From Candidatus Gracilibacteria bacterium CG17_big_fil_post_rev_8_21_14_2_50_48_13 (GTDB lineage: Bacteria; Patescibacteriota; Gracilibacteria; 1-14-2-50-48-13), in assembly GCA_002783265.1 (NCBI GenBank), contig PFFG01000004.1, positions 97,598-161,597 of the forward strand: DNA of 64,000 bases, read 5' to 3'. The translations under genes and the position numbers were made by a program. Under the pieces are notes generated by a model, which had not been told where the DNA came from, made no database searches, and saw nothing but the letters and a program-made list of their open reading frames with translations. Below are positions 60,962-64,000 of the stretch, piece by piece; positions within the stretch are counted from its first letter, which is position 1, and every line of letters starts with the position of its first letter.

Positions 60962-60987
60962 AAAAACCCCGCCTCGGCGGGGTTTTT
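60962..60987. terminator. bidirectional terminator
   Basis: AAAAACCCCGCC (60962-60973) and GGCGGGGTTTTT (60976-60987) form a perfect 12-bp stem, ending the SulP gene and the convergent SLH gene. Confidence 0.93.
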
Positions 60988-61002
60988 GCTTTTTGCAGAA
61001 CT

Positions 61003-63564
61003 TTATTTCTTGAGCGTTGTCGTCAGCTCCACAACCTTGGAGACTTCAGCGCGGGTCATGTTGTCGCCTGCGCGGAAGATACCTGGCTGTTTACCACTAA
61101 TGATTCCCTTACTGGCAGCGAGGTCAATGTACGGTGCAAACCAGTCGCTGGTTTGAATGTCACCGAAGCTTGACCGAGCTGGAGGATTGCTTGCATAACG
61201 CGCAACCTGATCCGCAAGTTCCTTATCATCAATGGTGCTGGCAGCATTCAAGATGATTTTCAGCGCTTCCGAACGATTAATTTCTCGGAAAGGCTGGAAG
61301 GTACCATCTGGGTATCCATCAATGAGGCGGAGTTCGCGTGCTCTGGTCACGTATGGTGCAAACCATTCATAGGTCGGTACATCCGGGAATCCAGAATCCG
61401 TTCTTGCCGTGTTGACGCTAATACCTTCCGCAGCCATCATGATTTTCAGAAGTTCTGCACGGGTAATGGAATTATCTGGGCGGAAGAGACCCTTGTATGG
61501 ACCATCCGTATATCCACTAATTGCTTTCTTGTTGTAGAGCTTACAAATGAAGCTCGTTGCCCAGTGATTATTTGCATCGCGGAACGGTGTTCGATTTCTG
61601 TTGAGGTTGTCATCACAGATTTCTGTACCCGTGTTTGCCTGCGTAACCGCAGTTCGTGCAAAGATTCCTACAATCATAGACTTCGGAAGGCTCACGGTGA
61701 GTTTTCCATCGACAATGGCGTTCCCATCTGCAATTTGTACCCATTTCTGCTGCTGGAAGTCCCAAGCCATGACCACAAGTTGATCCTTTGGTGTCTTGAG
61801 CTCACCAACGTTCCCCTTCATAAAGACATTGGGTGAGAAGGTCTCATTCAAGTTGCCGTATTGCATGAAATATTCATAGGCAAGCGTCATATCCGCTGGG
61901 AGCAGTCCCTTCATAGGTTCGCGCAAGTTCGCAAGTGGGTAGCGAATGATCGGCATATAGATACCGGTAAACGGTGTACCGTCTCCATTTGTTACCTTGG
62001 TTCCACGCGTGAATGTTGCTTCCCAACCCGTCAGCTTTTCAATGTGACGTACAGGAATGTGGACCATACCTTCTGAGTTCTTGAAGTTCAGCGGTCCATA
62101 GAGAATGACAGAACGTCCATCATCTTTGTTCGGGAGAATGAGCTCACTATCAAGTTCGCTGAATCCACCTCCAGGTCCAAATTGAGATGGGGTAGGGCTT
62201 CCGCCACCACCGCCTCCTCCACCGCCTCCGCCTCCACCACCGCCGCCTCCCGAAGTTGGAGGATTGCTCGTCACAAAGTTACGAGGGCCATTTGCTGCAG
62301 GTACATCTGAGCTTGTGCCATCAGAAACGAGAACGGTCCAGTAATACGTCGTGCTTGGTGTGAGATTATTTCTTGTTAATGTCGTAATGCTGCCTGCCGG
62401 TTCACAATTGTCGAGAACCGTCGCTGCATCTCTACTCAAACAGAATCGATAGGTAAAGGTTTCGCCTTCATCCACATTAGATCCTGCCCAGTTAAAGATA
62501 GCACTTGTTGTTGTTATACCCGTCATGGCACCAAGCGTCGCTATAGGAGGACGGTTGCCAACATTTGGCGTTCCTTCGGTTCGCACGCGGTCTGGCCCCA
62601 CCTGATTGCCATTTTCGTCGAAGTCGCGCTCCGTTATGGTTCGTGTTCCATCAGGATTGTAGACGGTTTCACGTTCGTAGCGTACGGTAATGCCGTCGTC
62701 ATAGAACTCTCGGTAGGTTTCTCGAATAGGGTCACCGTTCGCAGCGTACTCGGTGATGGTCTCACGAATCAAGTGACCATCGGTGTTGTCATACACACGT
62801 TCTGTCGTGGAAATGAGGACGTCATCAGGGCCATAGAGCCGTTCCGTCACGGTGCGCTCGTTTCCATTAATGGAGACTTCTTCAATAATATAGTTTTCAC
62901 CCGGCGTGATAACCAGTGGCTCGGAAATTGCGCCAGCTGTTGTGTTGGCGAGGTACAGAGAATCACCTACTCCAGTGCTAAGGCCTGCGGTATCCAGGAA
63001 TCGGAGATTTTCTAAAGTCAGTGTATAGGACGTTGCCTGAACCAAGGGCTCAACCTCAATGGTCAGAAATTGATGATAGGGACGAAGAAAGTTCCCCGTG
63101 TTTTTGTCGATGGAAAAGTAAAAGGCACCGGTTTGATTGCCCCCACTCGTCACGATTCGTGTAATGTCTGGGTCAACGGTAAAGTCCGTTCCCGTGAGTT
63201 TGATACTGGTGTTATCTAAGGAGATTTGCGTTGGGTCATAGCGCAGCACACCACTTATGGAGTTTACTTGCAGTGCGCGTGGTACCAGAGTGACTTGAGC
63301 GCGCAATCGCAGGGTGCTTCCGGTTCCGTATCGTGTATCATTGGAACCAAGGTGCACACCTGTTCCTACACGTTGAAAGGTCTGAGCTCCGATTGTTTGC
63401 GTTGTTGGCATGTAAAGTCCCGCATCATTGGTTGTCGGGGACGTGCCAAAAAGGCTGGACATGAGGAAGTTCCCTATGGGACTTGCGGCCAAAACGACCA
63501 TGGTTCCTATGGCAGCAAGGCCGACGATGAGCGCCGTTCGTTGTTGGTTTTTTGTGGGTTTCAT
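61003..63564 (-). CDS. large SLH surface protein with cohesin-like, repeat and Fn3 regions
   Basis: An 853-residue exported protein. N-terminal helix ALIVGLAAIGTMVVLAAS; a cohesin-like beta region (~55-205: LRLRAQVTLVPRALQVNSIS, LTIEVEPL); a run of degenerate ~14-20-residue repeats (~230-330) built on R-E-T-x-x-E-Y/F-x-x-x-G, such as IRETITEYAANGDP and ERETVYNPDGTRT; an Fn3-like domain (ATLGAMTGITTTSAIFNWAG, TPSTTYYWTVLVSDG); a 17-Gly stretch; an unassigned domain; and three C-terminal SLH domains (FRPDNSITRAELLKIMMAAE, etc.). Start is set at 63564 (MKPTKNQ); 63576 is possible. It likely displays the repeats and Fn3 region on the cell surface. Confidence 0.88.
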   Translation of the reverse strand: MKPTKNQQRTALIVGLAAIGTMVVLAASPIGNFLMSSLFGTSPTTNDAGLYMPTTQTIGAQTFQRVGTGVHLGSNDTRYGTGSTLRLRAQVTLVPRALQVNSISGVLRYDPTQISLDNTSIKLTGTDFTVDPDITRIVTSGGNQTGAFYFSIDKNTGNFLRPYHQFLTIEVEPLVQATSYTLTLENLRFLDTAGLSTGVGDSLYLANTTAGAISEPLVITPGENYIIEEVSINGNERTVTERLYGPDDVLISTTERVYDNTDGHLIRETITEYAANGDPIRETYREFYDDGITVRYERETVYNPDGTRTITERDFDENGNQVGPDRVRTEGTPNVGNRPPIATLGAMTGITTTSAIFNWAGSNVDEGETFTYRFCLSRDAATVLDNCEPAGSITTLTRNNLTPSTTYYWTVLVSDGTSSDVPAANGPRNFVTSNPPTSGGGGGGGGGGGGGGGGGSPTPSQFGPGGGFSELDSELILPNKDDGRSVILYGPLNFKNSEGMVHIPVRHIEKLTGWEATFTRGTKVTNGDGTPFTGIYMPIIRYPLANLREPMKGLLPADMTLAYEYFMQYGNLNETFSPNVFMKGNVGELKTPKDQLVVMAWDFQQQKWVQIADGNAIVDGKLTVSLPKSMIVGIFARTAVTQANTGTEICDDNLNRNRTPFRDANNHWATSFICKLYNKKAISGYTDGPYKGLFRPDNSITRAELLKIMMAAEGISVNTARTDSGFPDVPTYEWFAPYVTRARELRLIDGYPDGTFQPFREINRSEALKIILNAASTIDDKELADQVARYASNPPARSSFGDIQTSDWFAPYIDLAASKGIISGKQPGIFRAGDNMTRAEVSKVVELTTTLKK

Positions 63565-63680
63565 ACGTGTGTGCATACGATGTTTTTATATTTTTGTGAA
63601 AATATTCTCCCTATACTAGCACAGAATTTGCGTTTTTGAAAGAATTTTGTACAATGCACCCATACTTTCGACCAAATTCT

Positions 63681-64000
63681 ATGTCGCCCATGCCCCGATT
63701 TTCCTTCCTGCTTGGATCCCTCGCATGTTTTTTGACCATGCCTGCCCTTGCGGTTGCAAGTTTTTCCGATGTTCCCAGTTCTCATGCCTATGCCGCTTCT
63801 GTGCAGTATGCGGAAGGGCGGGGTATTATGAAGGGGTACTCTAATGGCACTTTTGCTCCTGATGCACCTGTGAACCGTGCGGAGTTTCTCACCATGCTGT
63901 ATCGTGCCTTTGGTTTAGAGATTCCTACGACGGGTGATGCGTGTTTTCGGGATATCGCAACAAAAGCTTGGTATGCCCCTGTGGTGTGTGATGCGAAATC
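63681..64000 (+). CDS. SLH-domain protein, 5' part
   Basis: The gene runs off the window. Visible are a signal peptide (FLLGSLACFLTMPALAVA), one SLH domain (FSDVPSSHAYAASVQYAEGR, IMKGYSNGTFAPDAPVNRAE) and the start of a second (CFRDIATKAWYAPVVCDAKS). It is divergent from the large SLH gene to its left. ATG at 63681 or 63690 is possible. Confidence 0.88.
   Translation, partial: MSPMPRFSFLLGSLACFLTMPALAVASFSDVPSSHAYAASVQYAEGRGIMKGYSNGTFAPDAPVNRAEFLTMLYRAFGLEIPTTGDACFRDIATKAWYAPVVCDAK

Noticed and set aside
62201-62251. GC-rich tandem repeat or CRISPR-like array
   Set aside because: It is an in-frame run of 17 glycine codons in the large SLH protein. No repeat-spacer pattern was seen anywhere in the window.
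1-64000. UGA recoded as Gly or Trp, as in Gracilibacteria/Absconditabacteria
   Set aside because: TGA ends umuD, cap2 and the second methyltransferase at the expected family ends, and no conserved domain continues through TGA.

Overview
The window looks like chromosome from a member of the Patescibacteria (Candidate Phyla Radiation), most plausibly a Peregrinibacteria-type lineage; this is inference, not a database match. The grounds are a Gram-positive-like cell surface (six S-layer-homology proteins or remnants, SpoIID-like protein, BdbC-type DsbB, CIRCE-controlled clpC), one VirB4-like ATPase, very tight packing with many convergent genes sharing stop codons, and almost no Shine-Dalgarno sequences. 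TGA is used as an ordinary stop codon (for example at 17751, 22343 and 28969), so this is not a lineage that recodes TGA.

Region 1-11.1 kb: the 3' part of recQ, a small membrane-anchored methyltransferase, two paralogous histidine phosphatases, a caspase-like protein, a NUDIX hydrolase, a decayed SLH/DKNYY surface-protein gene, a full pyruvate oxidase, a deoxynucleotide N-hydrolase-like protein, an alpha/beta hydrolase and a large unknown protein.

Region 11.3-25.8 kb is an AT-rich accessory island dominated by defence and mobile functions. It carries a Fic AMP-transferase and a LexA/S24-type self-cleaving repressor with a symmetric four-half-site operator. Directly downstream is a complete type II CBASS operon: Cap4-like nuclease-SAVED effector, CD-NTase, Cap2 E1/E2 and Cap3 JAMM protease. 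Next come a zinc-ribbon unknown and a divergent unknown, then a phage-like cassette of a ParB-domain DNA methyltransferase, a second methyltransferase and a terminase-small-subunit-like HTH protein. That cassette ends inside a truncated membrane-protein gene. The island closes with an ApeA-like HEPN gene bracketed by diverged direct repeats, an unknown gene, a DUF4160 gene and tRNA-Gln. The CBASS operon with its own cleavable repressor is the most notable system here.

Region 25.9-53.4 kb is mostly housekeeping and envelope: dienelactone hydrolase lipoprotein, FMN reductase, PopT/DUF368 lipid-carrier translocase, umuDC with two operator-like inverted repeats, SpoIID protein, two DsbA-like proteins and DsbB, a RelA/SpoT synthetase, a UvrD/RecB-type helicase-nuclease, TypA, HflX, a UPF0489 protein, a beta-propeller lipoprotein, SLH proteins, SSB and a VirB4-like ATPase.

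Region 53.6-64 kb: tRNA-Cys, a PriA fragment lacking its N-terminal half, HrcA/CIRCE-controlled clpC, a DHH phosphoesterase, a SulP transporter and three SLH proteins, the last running off the window. The two DsbA proteins and DsbB form a disulfide relay for exported proteins. SLH proteins, SpoIID and PopT point to an active peptidoglycan/S-layer envelope.
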